Source: Streptomyces sp. NRRL F-5135
GTDB lineage: Bacteria > Actinomycetota > Actinomycetes > Streptomycetales > Streptomycetaceae
Length of the DNA stretch: 64,000 nucleotides
Direction: 5' to 3'
NCBI RefSeq assembly: GCF_000719775.1
Contig: NZ_JOHR01000002.1
Span: 1-64,000 of the forward strand
Shown: piece by piece, positions 1 to 8,669 of the stretch
Position numbering within the stretch: the stretch's first letter is position 1
How the letters are laid out: every line of letters starts with the position of its first letter
Translations under genes and position numbers: made by a program
The notes under the pieces: generated by a model
Databases searched by the model: none
Told to the model about the DNA's origin: nothing
What the model saw: only the letters and a program-made list of their open reading frames with translations

Positions 1-41
1 CTGCAGGGGGGACCCTGTGGGAGAGTAGGACGCCGCCGAAC
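1..41 (+). rRNA. rrf: 5S ribosomal RNA, 3' end (partial)
   Basis: The first 41 bases match, as I remember it, the 3' end of Streptomyces 5S rRNA: the helix with GGGGGGACCC, then GGGAGAGTAGGA, then the closing CGCCGCCGAAC. The 5' two-thirds of the gene lie before the window. A hairpin follows directly, as expected at the end of an rRNA operon. The exact 3' end may be off by a few bases. Confidence 0.9.
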
Positions 42-52
42 AATTGTTGTGG

Positions 53-101
53 GTATGCCCCGTGTTGAAGGAGCCTGTGGTTTCTTCGGTGCGGGGCATG
101 C
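53..101 (+). terminator. rRNA operon terminator hairpin
   Basis: GTATGCCCCG (53-62) pairs with CGGGGCATGC (92-101), with one G-U pair and a loop of about 29 bases, followed by CTGCGTTT. Its position 12 bases after the 5S end suggests it ends the rRNA transcript. Confidence 0.6.
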
Positions 102-188
102 CTGCGTTTACAGGACGGCGCGGCCCGGCCCACTCCCTCCCGTCGCGCGTCTACCCACCGGTAGCGAAGCGCTCTACGCTGTCCGGCC

Positions 189-1451
189 ATGACAGACGCG
201 CGGTTGCGGCACGGTCGGGCCTCTCTGGCGCTGAGCTTCCTCGCGCAAGGAGCGACCTTTGCCCTGCTCGTGACCCGTATCCCCGCCATCCAGGACCGGT
301 ACGGGATATCCGACGCGCTCCTCCCGGCCTTCCTCGCGGCGGTTCCCGTCCTCGCCGGGGCAGGCAGCGTCGTGGCCGAGAAAGTTGTCGCCCGGGTGCC
401 GCCGGCTGTCGTGCTGCGCTGGTCGCAGCCCGTCGTCCTGCTGGCGTTGCTCGGTGTCGGGGCCGGCGACGCGTTGTGGCAGATCGCCGTCGCCCTCGGG
501 GTGTTCGGGCTGGCGGTGGGTGGGCTGGACGCGTCGATGAACATGCTCGGGGTGAGTCTTCAACGCGCGTACGGGCGCAGCATCATGCTCGGTTTCCACG
601 CCGCGTACAGCCTGGGCGGGATCGCGGGGGCTTCTCTCGCGTGGGGCGGTGCGCACTGGGAGCTGTCGCTGCTCGTGTCGTACCTGCCGGTGGTGGCGGT
701 GTTGCTGCCGGCCGCTCTCGTCGCCAGCCGTTGGTACGTCCATGGCCATGCGGGGCAGCCGACGGCGAGCGGTGGCGGTGGTCGTGGCACTGGCACTGGC
801 ACCGGCAGTGGCAGTGGCAGCGAGGAGACCGGCGCCTCCGTGCCGTTCCGGTTGTTGCTGCCGCTGTGTCTTGTGATGTCGTTCGCCTACATCGGCGACT
901 CCACCGTCTCGAACTGGAGCGCCAAGTACCTCCAGGACGTGCTGGGCGGCTCCGAGGAGTTGGCGACCGTTCCCTACAACGCGTACATGGTCACCACCCT
1001 GTTGGGACGGGCGGTCGGGGATCTGGGGGTGCGGCGGTTCGGGCCGGTGGCCGTCGTGCGGGCCGGGAGTGTGCTGGCGGGGGCAGGGTTCGCCGTGGTG
1101 GCGCTGGCGCCGGGGGCCTGGACGGGGATCGTCGGGTTCACGATGCTGGGGCTCGGGTTGTGCGTGATCGTGCCGCAGACCTTCGCCGCCGCCGGGCGGC
1201 GGGCCTTCGAGGCGCACGGTCCGGCGGCCGGGGACGCGGCGGTGGCCCGGCTGAACATCTTCAACTACGTCGGGTTTCTGATCGGATCGCCGCTGGTGGG
1301 CGCGCTCGGGGACGCGTGGAGTTATCGCGGAGCCATGCTCGTACCGATGGTGATGGTCCTGGTGACGCTCGGCTACGCCCGCTCGTTCGCGACCGGTCCC
1401 GCCCGATACGGTGGCGGGCATGAGCGGCCGCGCACGGTTGATGTGGGATGA
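189..1451 (+). CDS. MFS transporter
   Basis: This 420-residue protein is a major facilitator superfamily permease of the small-molecule/sugar efflux type, with about 12 hydrophobic segments in two blocks. Residues about 197-214 form the central cytoplasmic loop, which is an alternating Gly-Thr/Gly-Ser tract encoded by a hexamer-like repeat (about 781-822) and so may vary in length between strains. The C-terminal half resumes with an SFAYIGDSTVSNW segment typical of the group. The ATG at 189 has only a weak ribosome site. The 3' end overlaps the next gene by 32 bases in another frame, so the two are probably co-transcribed. The substrate cannot be told from the sequence. Confidence 0.85.
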   Translation: MTDARLRHGRASLALSFLAQGATFALLVTRIPAIQDRYGISDALLPAFLAAVPVLAGAGSVVAEKVVARVPPAVVLRWSQPVVLLALLGVGAGDALWQIAVALGVFGLAVGGLDASMNMLGVSLQRAYGRSIMLGFHAAYSLGGIAGASLAWGGAHWELSLLVSYLPVVAVLLPAALVASRWYVHGHAGQPTASGGGGRGTGTGTGSGSGSEETGASVPFRLLLPLCLVMSFAYIGDSTVSNWSAKYLQDVLGGSEELATVPYNAYMVTTLLGRAVGDLGVRRFGPVAVVRAGSVLAGAGFAVVALAPGAWTGIVGFTMLGLGLCVIVPQTFAAAGRRAFEAHGPAAGDAAVARLNIFNYVGFLIGSPLVGALGDAWSYRGAMLVPMVMVLVTLGYARSFATGPARYGGGHERPRTVDVG

Positions 1452-2592
1452 CGCAGTAACGGGATACGACTTCGGGTCCAGCCATCCGATGGATCCGGTG
1501 AGACTCGCGCTGACCATGGAGTTGGTGCGGGCGTTCGGGCTCGACCGGGTGGTGGATGTGGTCGCCGCGCCGGCCGCCGGGGACTCCACGCTCCGGCTCG
1601 TTCACCACCAGGCGTACGTGGACGCGGTGCGGCGGGCCTCGCGGGACCCTCGGGGCGCCGACCAGTCGTACGGCCTGGGCACGGTCGACGATCCGGCCTT
1701 CGCCGGCATGCACGAGACATCGGCTCTGATCGCCGGGCAGTCGGTCGGCGCCGCGGAGGCGTTGTGGCGCGGGGAGACCGCGCACGCGGTGAACTTCGCG
1801 GGCGGACTGCACCATGCGATGCCCGGCTCGGCGTCGGGCTTCTGCGTCTACAACGACCCGGCCCTGGCGATCGCGCGGCTGCTGGAGCTGGGCGCGGAGC
1901 GGGTCGCGTACGTCGATGTGGACGTCCATCACGGGGACGGTGTCCAGACGGCGTTCTGGGAGGATCCGCGCGTCCTGACGGTGTCGCTGCACGAGCATCC
2001 GCGCACGCTGTTCCCGCAGACCGGCTGGCCGGAGGAGACCGGGGCCGGGGCAGGGGAGGGCAGTGCGGTGAACGTGGCGCTGCCGGCCGGGACGGGGGAC
2101 GAGGGCTGGCTGCGGGCGTTCCACTCGGTGGTGCCCGAACTGCTGGCGGACTTCCGGCCGGAGGTGCTGGTGACGCAGCACGGGGCGGACACCCACTTCG
2201 AGGACCCGCTGGCGCACCTGGCCGTGTCGCTCGACGCGCAGCGGGCCGTACAGGCGTCCTGCCACGACCTGGCGCACGACTACGTCGAGGGCGGCCGGTG
2301 GCTGGCGCTCGGCGGCGGCGGGTACGCGGTGGTGGACGTGGTGCCCCGGTCCTGGACGCATCTGGTCGCGATCGCGGCGCACGCTCCGGTCGAGCCCGAG
2401 TCGGCGGTGCCGTCGTCGTGGCGGGACGCGGTGTACGCACGGACCCGGCAGCTCGCTCCCGGCCGGATGACGGACGGGCGGACGCCGGAGTGGCAGCCGT
2501 GGGACGCCGGATACGATCCGGCGGACCGGCTGGACCAGGCGATCCTGGCGGCGCGCAAGGCGGCGTTCCCGTTGCGGGGGCTCCTGGCGTGA
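1420..2592 (+). CDS. acuC: AcuC-type acetoin utilization protein (histone deacetylase family)
   Basis: A 390-residue zinc hydrolase of the histone-deacetylase/AcuC family, expected to remove acetyl groups from lysine side chains such as that of acetyl-CoA synthetase. The fold signatures are visible: GGLHHAM with the catalytic histidine pair, the metal motif VDVDVHHGDGVQ, HEHPRTLFP, and the late LALGGGGY loop. ATG 1420 is preferred over GTG 1411 because GGTGG lies at a better distance from it. The start lies inside the end of the MFS gene, which points to one operon. The acetoin link is inherited from the family name; the natural substrate is not visible here. Confidence 0.88.
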   Translation: MSGRARLMWDDAVTGYDFGSSHPMDPVRLALTMELVRAFGLDRVVDVVAAPAAGDSTLRLVHHQAYVDAVRRASRDPRGADQSYGLGTVDDPAFAGMHETSALIAGQSVGAAEALWRGETAHAVNFAGGLHHAMPGSASGFCVYNDPALAIARLLELGAERVAYVDVDVHHGDGVQTAFWEDPRVLTVSLHEHPRTLFPQTGWPEETGAGAGEGSAVNVALPAGTGDEGWLRAFHSVVPELLADFRPEVLVTQHGADTHFEDPLAHLAVSLDAQRAVQASCHDLAHDYVEGGRWLALGGGGYAVVDVVPRSWTHLVAIAAHAPVEPESAVPSSWRDAVYARTRQLAPGRMTDGRTPEWQPWDAGYDPADRLDQAILAARKAAFPLRGLLA

Positions 2593-2630
2593 GGAACCCG
2601 TGAGGAACCCGTGAGGACCTGTGAGAACCG
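2589..2630. repeat. 11-bp tandem repeat, four copies
   Basis: GTGAGGAACCC occurs twice in tandem (2589-2599, 2600-2610), followed by two decayed copies (2611-2630). It begins at the acuC stop codon and runs into a 229-bp gap in which I see no gene. Confidence 0.7.
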
Positions 2631-2821
2631 ACGTGCGGGCGGGCCGAGGCGCGGCGTACGGCCGGAATGTTCCTACGGGCCACGGGCCCCGGACCCCGGC
2701 GCGCGGCGCGTGGCGTGCGGAGTGGTGAAGAGCGGGGCGGGCGTCGCCTCGTTACGCCAACCGTGCGGCGTCTCCGTCGTTCCGCCCTCCCGCCCTTTTC
2801 CCGACCGGCAGGATCAGCAGG

Positions 2822-3637
2822 GTGTTGAGCACCGGAGCGCTGCGGGCGCATCTGCTGGCGGCCAGGCTGGCCGGACCCGTGGCGACCTCGCGCGAGGCGA
2901 GTCTGCGCAGTTACCGTCTCTTCGCGGCCCGTGATCCTCGTGTGATGCTCGGACTCGATCCGGAACGGGCATGGGGGGAACGGGACTTGCTCGGGCTGAT
3001 GGCCGACAAGTGCGGAGTCTCGGGCGATCCCGGCCATGTGTCCGGGCCCGATGTCATCGATCCCGAGCGGACGCTGACCGCGCTGGACGCGTTCGCGCGG
3101 CGGTTGCGGGGGGTGATGACGAGGGGCGCCCCGGTGCTGTTCGGGACCGGGCATCCGCACCGGCTGCTGGAGTTCTACGCAGGTCTGGCAGACGCTTTGT
3201 CGGCGGCGGGCTGTGTTGTCCTCACCCCGGCGCAGGGGCGATGTATCGACATAACGACGCGGTTCGGGGTACGCACGTACGCCCTCGACTACGTACGGGG
3301 GGTCGCGCTGGTGCGGGAGCCGGGGGTGGTGCACGCCGGGAGTGCGACCGGCGCGCACACACATTCGCCGCTGCCGGTACGGGTCGCCCTGGAGGGTCTG
3401 GCGGAGGCCGGCGGGCCGCTCCCCGAGTTGGTCGTCGGGGACCACGGCTGGGTCTGCGGGGCAGGTCAGCTGGGCATTGAGGCCATCGGTCTGGCCGATA
3501 CGGACGACCCCGCGCTGTTCGTCGGAGAGGCGGAGGGACGGGTGTCGGTGGCCGTGCCGGTCGATGACGCCGTGCGGTCCGCTTACTACCGCCCGCTTAC
3601 TCGCTATGTACTCAATCGGGCGTGTCTGTCACAGTAG
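2822..3637 (+). CDS. Phosphatase-like conserved actinobacterial protein
   Basis: A 271-residue protein of a family usually labelled 'phosphatase' in Streptomyces. It lacks HAD or histidine-phosphatase motifs. What is seen is an N-terminal helical part, a central GTGHPHRLLEFY stretch followed by an alpha/beta segment, and a conserved VVGDHGWVCGAGQ segment with SATGAHTHSPLP before it. The length is ordinary for the group. The GTG at 2822 follows CAGG at close range. It lies directly upstream of the small HTH gene and the 32-residue basic protein gene, an order kept in Streptomyces chromosomes as I recall. The enzymatic role is unproven. Confidence 0.7.
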   Translation: MLSTGALRAHLLAARLAGPVATSREASLRSYRLFAARDPRVMLGLDPERAWGERDLLGLMADKCGVSGDPGHVSGPDVIDPERTLTALDAFARRLRGVMTRGAPVLFGTGHPHRLLEFYAGLADALSAAGCVVLTPAQGRCIDITTRFGVRTYALDYVRGVALVREPGVVHAGSATGAHTHSPLPVRVALEGLAEAGGPLPELVVGDHGWVCGAGQLGIEAIGLADTDDPALFVGEAEGRVSVAVPVDDAVRSAYYRPLTRYVLNRACLSQ

Positions 3638-3764
3638 CGGGCCGATGGCTGCTCCTCTTCCCCACTCGCATCACCCGCCCCTACTCTGGGTGTGAGCGCA
3701 CAGCGACGAAGAGTCACCGGAGGGGAAGCCGGTGGCCGTCGTGTGCGGAAGGTACAGGTGGGTC

Positions 3765-3977
3765 ATGGCTGCTGGCAGCGAGAGGCCTCTCAACGAGGTC
3801 AAGTTCCTTACCGTGGCGGAAGTCGCCGCGGTGATGCGAGTGTCGAAGATGACCGTGTACCGCTTGGTGCACAGCGGTCATCTGCCGGCGATCCGGGTGG
3901 GGAGGTCATTCCGGGTGCCGGAGCAAGCGGTTCACGAGTACCTCCGCGTGTCCTTTGTGGGGGTGGAATCGGCCTAG
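3765..3977 (+). CDS. Small excisionase-family helix-turn-helix DNA-binding protein (BdtA-like)
   Basis: A 70-residue protein that is almost entirely a MerR/excisionase-type HTH domain. FLTVAEVAAVMRVSKMTVYR forms the winged-helix core, followed by the beta-wing GHLPAIRVGRSFRVP and a short C-terminal helix. The ATG at 3765 follows AGGTGGGTC; upstream in-frame codons lack a better site. It resembles the small chromosomal HTH protein next to the AURKAIP1-domain gene in S. coelicolor (SCO3328, called bdtA), a recollection I could not check. It is probably a sequence-specific regulator with unknown targets. Confidence 0.8.
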   Translation: MAAGSERPLNEVKFLTVAEVAAVMRVSKMTVYRLVHSGHLPAIRVGRSFRVPEQAVHEYLRVSFVGVESA

Positions 3978-4119
3978 TGCCCCTCCCGGTGGCACCAGGA
4001 CGGGGCAGCGACGTCCCGCGGATTACGTCCCTCACTCGGCGGCGGGTAGGCTAGGCCGACGTAGGTCGTGTGGGCCCAGACGCCCCGCACCGAGTGAAGA
4101 GAAGTGAGCGAGGGTAGTC

Positions 4120-4218
4120 GTGGGCTCTGTTATCAAGAAGCGGCGCAAGCGGATGGCCAAGAAGAAGCACCGCAAGCTGCTCAAGCGCACCCGCGTTCAG
4201 CGTCGCAACAAGAAGTAA
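4120..4218 (+). CDS. AURKAIP1/COX24-domain small basic protein
   Basis: This 32-residue protein starts at a GTG codon and is extremely lysine/arginine-rich: [20 protein letters not shown], ending in RRNKK. The sequence is a hallmark of the actinobacterial AURKAIP1/COX24 family, related to small mitochondrial ribosome-associated proteins (mS38), and it likely binds the 30S ribosome or RNA. The gene is 99 bases long. A strong hairpin follows 21 bases after the stop, so this is the last gene of its transcript. Confidence 0.88.
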   Translation: MGSVIKKRRKRMAKKKHRKLLKRTRVQRRNKK

Positions 4219-4239
4219 GCGGCAGCTGTTCGTGCATTC

Positions 4240-4272
4240 GCGGCCCTCTCACCGGCACGGTGGGAGGGCCGC
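4240..4272 (+). terminator. Hairpin terminator after the small basic protein gene
   Basis: GCGGCCCTCTCACC (4240-4253) pairs with GGTGGGAGGGCCGC (4259-4272), a 14-bp stem with one mismatch and a 5-base loop. There is no U-tract, which is common for Streptomyces terminators. Confidence 0.75.
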
Positions 4273-4442
4273 GGTGTTGTCGTCGGGTGTCGCCGTGTCG
4301 CTGCCGCGGTGCCGGGCGGAGAGCCGCGTGCCGGCCCCGGCCCGCGTGACAGCCGGGTGGAGGAGCGCGGTCTCCTGACGGCGGGCCGCGGCAGGGGCGC
4401 GGGGTCCGGCTCTGTTCGGCCGAATCGGCCCGTGACGCGGCG

Positions 4443-4495
4443 TACGGTCACCCCGGCGCGATATCGAGCGGTTACGGTGACCCCGCTACGGTGAG
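4443..4495. repeat. Repeated TACGGTNAC boxes upstream of the epimerase gene
   Basis: TACGGTCACCCCG (4443-4455) and TACGGTGACCCCG (4473-4485) are exactly 30 bp apart, and a third shorter copy, TACGGTGAG, starts at 4487. They lie 33-85 bases before the GTG start of the epimerase gene. This suggests a phased regulator site but may be chance. The rest of the 309-bp gap holds only the preceding terminator. Confidence 0.4.
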
Positions 4496-4527
4496 GCCGT
4501 GGCCGGAACGAGGGAAAGGCGCTGATC

Positions 4528-5574
4528 GTGGGCAAGGTCGTGCTCGTGACCGGGGCGGCCCGGCAGCTCGGAGGCCGTTTCGTACGGCGCGTGGGACGTG
4601 CGCCCGGGGTGGACCGGGTGATCGCCGTGGACGCCGTTCCGCCCGAGCACGATCTGGGTGGCGCGGAATTCGTCCGGGTGGACATCCGCCGGCCCGCCAT
4701 AGGGCGGGTGCTGGCCGAGCACGCGGTCGACACCGTCGTCCACATGGATGTGACGGGCACTCCGCTGGGCACCGGTGGCCGGGCGGCGGTCAAGGAGACC
4801 AATGTCATCGGCACGATGCAGCTGCTGGGCGCCTGCCAGAAGTCACCGGCCGTGCGGCGGCTGGTGGTGAAGTCCAGTACGAGCGTGTACGGCTCGGCGC
4901 CGCGCGATCCGGCGGTCTTCACCGAGACCACCGTGCCGAAGTCGCTGCCGAGCGGCGGATTCGCCAAGGACACGGTGGAGGTCGAGGGGTACGTACGTGG
5001 TTTCGCGCGCCGCCGGCCCGACGTGGCGGTGTGCGTGCTGCGGTTCGCCAACATCCTGGGCGCCTCGGCGGACTCCCCGCTGGCCGAGTACCTCTCCCTG
5101 CCCGTCCTGCCGACGGTCTTCGGCTACGACCCGCGCCTTCAGTTCGTCCACGAGGACGACGTCGTGGAGGTGCTGCTGCTGGCGTCGGACGAGCCGAGGC
5201 GTGCCACGCTCAACAGCGGGACGTTCAATGTCGCGGGTGACGGCGTGCTGCTGCTGTCGCAGTGCTCGCGGCGGCTGGGGCGGCCCACGGTGCCCGTGCC
5301 GCTGCCTGCCGTGAACTGGGTGGGCACGGCGCTGCGCACGGTCGGGGTGAGCGACTTCTCGCCGGAGCAGATCAGGCTGCTGACCCATGGGCGGGTCGTC
5401 AGTACGGTCCAGATGCGGGAGACACTGGGGTTCGAACCCGCGTACACGACCGCGGAGGCGTTCGCGGACTTCGCGCGCGGTCAGGGGGACGGGCTGCTGC
5501 CGCCCGAGACCGTGGCCCGTACGGTCGACCGGCTCTCCACCCTCGTCAGCAAGGAGCTCATCCGACATGGCTGA
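4528..5574 (+). CDS. NAD-dependent epimerase/dehydratase (extended SDR)
   Basis: A 348-residue extended short-chain dehydrogenase. The N-terminal Rossmann motif VLVTGAARQLGGRF is a variant of TGxxGxxG, followed by DAVPPEHD at the end of beta-2. A DVTGT segment and SSTSVYGS replace the usual catalytic Ser region. No clear YxxxK pair is seen at the standard place, so the catalytic state is uncertain. GTG 4528 has AAAGG eight bases upstream. The stop codon overlaps the start of the acyltransferase gene by eight bases, so the two are coupled. The pair is conserved in Streptomyces and may act in lipid or envelope metabolism, which is inference. Confidence 0.8.
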   Translation: MGKVVLVTGAARQLGGRFVRRVGRAPGVDRVIAVDAVPPEHDLGGAEFVRVDIRRPAIGRVLAEHAVDTVVHMDVTGTPLGTGGRAAVKETNVIGTMQLLGACQKSPAVRRLVVKSSTSVYGSAPRDPAVFTETTVPKSLPSGGFAKDTVEVEGYVRGFARRRPDVAVCVLRFANILGASADSPLAEYLSLPVLPTVFGYDPRLQFVHEDDVVEVLLLASDEPRRATLNSGTFNVAGDGVLLLSQCSRRLGRPTVPVPLPAVNWVGTALRTVGVSDFSPEQIRLLTHGRVVSTVQMRETLGFEPAYTTAEAFADFARGQGDGLLPPETVARTVDRLSTLVSKELIRHG

Positions 5575-6850
5575 TGCCAAGGTCATTCCCTTCGGTGAGG
5601 AGCCGAGGGCGAGGCGTGGGTCCGCCGGTGGCCGGCGGACCCACGCCAAGGACAGTGCCGCGAAGCGCCCGCAGGGGCCGGGGCAGGCCCAGGGGGCGGG
5701 CCGGAAGCCCGGGCCGCTGGTGCCCGTACCGGAGCCGGAGCCGGGCGTGGACACGGGTGCCGGGGCGGCGGACGAGGCCGTCGGCGTCGGCGTGGGGGCG
5801 GAGGGCGCTCCGGGCCGGGGCGTACGGGACGGACAGGACGCCGGGGACGGGCGGGGAGCCCGGGAAGCGCGTGACGGTGCGTCGGGCGCGTCAGGAGGGC
5901 CGTCGGCGTCAGGAGAGTCCGCGGCCGCCGCGGCCGTCCTGGAGGCCGCGGCGGCGCTGGAGGGGCCCGGGGCGGGCGGTCTGCCGGCCGGGCGGGGACC
6001 GGACGACGGGAGCGGCTGGGAGCGGCGGCTCGCGGGCGGCCTGGCGTTCCTGCGCCGACGGCTCACCGGTGACTACGAGGTCGACGAGTTCGGGTACGAC
6101 GAGGAGCTCACCGACCAGGTCCTGATGTCGCTGATCCGGCCGCTCTACGAGAACTACTTCCGGGTCGAGGTGAAGGGCGTCGAGAACATCCCGTCGGAGG
6201 GGCCGGCGCTCGTGGTGGCCAACCATTCGGGGACGCTGCCGATGGACGGGCTGATGATGCAGGTCGCCGTGCACGACCACCATCCGGCGGAGCGGCATCT
6301 GCGCCTGCTGGCCGCGGATCTGGTGTTCGTGCTGCCGGTGGTCAACGAACTGGCGCGCAAGGCCGGGCACACCCTGGCGTGTACGGAGGACGCGGAGGCG
6401 CTGCTGGGGCGGGGCGAGGTCGTCGGGGTGATGCCGGAGGGCTTCAAGGGTCTCGGCAAGCCGTTCGGCGAGCGGTACAAGCTCCAGCGGTTCGGGCGGG
6501 GCGGGTTCGTCTCCACGGCGCTGCGGGCGGGGGCGCCGATCGTGCCGTGCTCGATCGTGGGGGCGGAGGAGATCTACCCCATGATCGGTAACTCGCGGAC
6601 GCTGGCGCGGCTGCTGGGGCTGCCGTACTTCCCCCTCACGCCGACGTTCCCGTGGCTGGGGCCGCTGGGCGCGTTGCCGCTGCCGACGAAGTGGACGATC
6701 CAGTTCGGGGAGCCGATCGCGACGGACGGCTATCCGCCGGAGGCGGCGGAGGACCCGGTGCTGATGTTCAACCTGACGGACCAGGTGCGGGAGCAGATTC
6801 AGCACACGCTGTACAAGCTGCTGGTGCAGCGGCGGTCGGTGTTCTTCTGA
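5567..6850 (+). CDS. 1-acyl-sn-glycerol-3-phosphate acyltransferase family protein (PlsC-like)
   Basis: A 427-residue protein with two parts. Residues 1 to about 150 are a low-complexity Gly/Ala/Glu/Arg-rich region with no visible fold. The C-terminal part is a PlsC-type lysophospholipid acyltransferase, with the catalytic NHSGTLPMDG box (family NHx4D), the second conserved block VMPEGFKG (EGT-like), and a later GAPIVPCSIVGAEE block. It would transfer an acyl chain to a lysophosphatidic acid-like acceptor at the membrane face. The start overlaps the epimerase stop. A hairpin (6924-6959) follows and separates it from the convergent rsbN. Confidence 0.85.
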   Translation: MADAKVIPFGEEPRARRGSAGGRRTHAKDSAAKRPQGPGQAQGAGRKPGPLVPVPEPEPGVDTGAGAADEAVGVGVGAEGAPGRGVRDGQDAGDGRGAREARDGASGASGGPSASGESAAAAAVLEAAAALEGPGAGGLPAGRGPDDGSGWERRLAGGLAFLRRRLTGDYEVDEFGYDEELTDQVLMSLIRPLYENYFRVEVKGVENIPSEGPALVVANHSGTLPMDGLMMQVAVHDHHPAERHLRLLAADLVFVLPVVNELARKAGHTLACTEDAEALLGRGEVVGVMPEGFKGLGKPFGERYKLQRFGRGGFVSTALRAGAPIVPCSIVGAEEIYPMIGNSRTLARLLGLPYFPLTPTFPWLGPLGALPLPTKWTIQFGEPIATDGYPPEAAEDPVLMFNLTDQVREQIQHTLYKLLVQRRSVFF

Positions 6851-6923
6851 CGGCCGTCTGCCGCAGGCCGTCTTCTGTAGGCCGTCTTCTGTAGGTCGTT
6901 TTCCGAGAGGCCCGCGGGCGCGG

Positions 6924-6959
6924 GGGCGCGGCGCCGCCCGGTGGGGGAGCGCCGCGCCC
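6924..6959. terminator. Bidirectional hairpin between acyltransferase gene and rsbN
   Basis: GGGCGCGGCGC (6924-6934) pairs perfectly with GCGCCGCGCCC (6949-6959) around a 14-base loop. It lies between two convergent genes, six bases from the rsbN stop codon. Just upstream, at about 6865-6900, a 14-bp unit (TAGGCCGTCTTCTG) is tandemly repeated. Confidence 0.7.
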
Positions 6960-6965
6960 GTTCCG

Positions 6966-8216
6966 TTACTGGTCCGAGTCGCCGGACCTGAGACCGAGGC
7001 CGGGCAGCAGGTCCGGGAGCAGCGGCGGGATCGTGATGTCCGGGGCCGGGCCTCCCTGGTGTTCGTCGGTCTCCTTGTTCTCGGAGGGCGACGGGGGGAC
7101 GCTGTTCGCCGGGGGATCGAAGAGGCCGCCGGTGCTGCCGCCGAGCAGGCCTTCCTCCGGTGTGCCGGCCGAGTCGGGGGCCGAGGGCTCGGCGGGCTCG
7201 CGCCGTTCGGGCCGGTGGGGGCGGCTGTCGTCGGTGTGGCTGGGCGACGAGGACACGGGCCGCTCCTCCGGCGGGCCGGACCCGGGGGCGCTCTGGGAGG
7301 AGCCCGGGTGCGTCACGTCCCTGTGTGTCTCCGAGGGGCGTGGCAGCAGTGACCGGAGCGGTGCGACCTCTTCGTCTATGGCGTCGAACACCGAACTCAC
7401 CTCGTCGCCGACGTCGGTCAGCTGGACCGGGAGCCGGTCGCGCAGCCCGTTCCACGTCTGGCGGTGCGAGCTGGAGAACGAGGAGAGCGTGGCGATCGGG
7501 GCGATCGAGCCGTCCTTGTCGTAGGCCTGGCGGAGCAGCCGGTGGCCCTCGGTGACGTCGCGCTTCATCCCGCTGAGCGTGCGCCGGATCTCCGTCAGGG
7601 ACTCGTGGTCGAGCCGCCCGGAACGGTCGCGCTCCATCAGCCGACGGGCCTCGCCGAGGCGGGTCGAGGCGTGGTCGAGGTAGAGCTCGCCCCGGTCGGA
7701 CTCACCGTCCGCCAGGTTGAGCTTGAAGTCCTCCATGCCGCGCTTGAGCTGGTACAGCGAATCACCGGGCAGGGCGTCCGAACTGGCAGCGGCCACCCCC
7801 CCGAAGGCGCCCGCGGCCACACCGACCGTGAGCCCGCCGGCGGCGATTCCCTTGGACCAGCGGGATCTCGGGCGCAGCTTCCGCAGGGTCGAGGCGCGGT
7901 GGGTGTTCCGGGCAGAGGTTCGCTGCTCGGGCACCGTAGGGCCCGGGGATCCGTCCGTGGTGGCGGACCCCTCCCGTTCTCGCAGCATGGTTTCCATGGC
8001 GGCCACGAGTTGGGCTCGTTGCACCACCTTGGCCTCGGGGTCCAGCGTGGGCTTCGGCAGTTCACCGAGGCCGCGTGCCAGGGCCAACAGCCGCCCCTGT
8101 TCGGCCGGTTCGGCCGACTCGGCGGGCTGTTCGGCCGCCGCGCCCTGGACCTTCTCGTCTTCCAGGGCCTGGGCGAAGGCGTTCGCCCGCCGGTGTGCCG
8201 AAACGTTCGCGATCAC
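6966..8216 (-). CDS. rsbN: RsbN, membrane anti-sigma factor of BldN (DUF5667)
   Basis: This 416-residue protein sits directly downstream of bldN. The N-terminal segment (ANVSAHRRANAFAQALED onward) is the cytosolic sigma-binding region. A single membrane segment at about residues 125-150 (GGLTVGVAAGAFGGVAAASS) leads into the DUF5667 helical domain (DALPGDSLYQLKRGMEDFKL) and a long Pro/Ser-rich tail. In S. venezuelae and S. coelicolor this neighbour gene encodes the BldN anti-sigma factor RsbN. GTG 8216 is chosen because AGGAGG lies eight bases upstream; the GTG at 8225 overlaps that site. A candidate sigma-BldN promoter lies about 130 bases upstream, implying a feedback loop. Confidence 0.9.
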   Translation of the reverse strand: MIANVSAHRRANAFAQALEDEKVQGAAAEQPAESAEPAEQGRLLALARGLGELPKPTLDPEAKVVQRAQLVAAMETMLREREGSATTDGSPGPTVPEQRTSARNTHRASTLRKLRPRSRWSKGIAAGGLTVGVAAGAFGGVAAASSDALPGDSLYQLKRGMEDFKLNLADGESDRGELYLDHASTRLGEARRLMERDRSGRLDHESLTEIRRTLSGMKRDVTEGHRLLRQAYDKDGSIAPIATLSSFSSSHRQTWNGLRDRLPVQLTDVGDEVSSVFDAIDEEVAPLRSLLPRPSETHRDVTHPGSSQSAPGSGPPEERPVSSSPSHTDDSRPHRPERREPAEPSAPDSAGTPEEGLLGGSTGGLFDPPANSVPPSPSENKETDEHQGGPAPDITIPPLLPDLLPGLGLRSGDSDQ

Positions 8217-8345
8217 TGGCGGCACCTCCTCTCGTCATGACGATCGACTCCCCCGGGGGCCGGATGGTTGCGCGTCCCGCACACAACCACACGTGTGAGT
8301 GAGTGGCTGTGGACATGACGCGACCGCAGGGAGTCTGCATTCCGC

Positions 8346-8374
8346 ACAACGAGCGGCGCGGCACTTGGGTTACG
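8346..8374 (-). promoter_or_regulatory. Candidate sigma-BldN-dependent promoter of rsbN
   Basis: On the minus strand CGTAAC (8374-8369) and CGTTGT (8351-8346) are separated by 17 bases. This fits the sigma-BldN promoter consensus as I remember it (CGTAAC, 16-17 bases, CGTTGA/T). Transcription would start near 8338, giving rsbN a leader of about 120 bases. The rest of the 453-bp bldN-rsbN gap shows no gene. Confidence 0.7.
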
Positions 8375-8669
8375 CGCTGAGGATGATCGGACCAGTGCGT
8401 CATCGGGGCGTCACCAACGGTGAGTTGAGTCCGTTGGAGAGAGGGCCGGGACGGACCGGAACCGGCCGGGACGGAGACGAGGGGCGAGGACCGAGGTGCG
8501 AGAGGGGTGTGTGCGGTGCCGTGCGGAGGGCGGCGTTCGGAAGGCGGAACGGGGCGAGGACGGTGCGGGTGTGTCTGTGGCCGGTGGGTGCCTGCGCGTG
8601 GGTACGAGCCGGGGCCGGCCGGGAGGCGCCGACGGGGACCGGCCGGGAGGCGCCGGACCGGCCGGGGCG

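Noticed and set aside
44..1423. A long plus-strand frame from inside the 5S/terminator region through the MFS gene.
   Set aside because: The product is Arg/Gly-rich and out of frame with the membrane protein; it would have to start inside the rRNA terminator.
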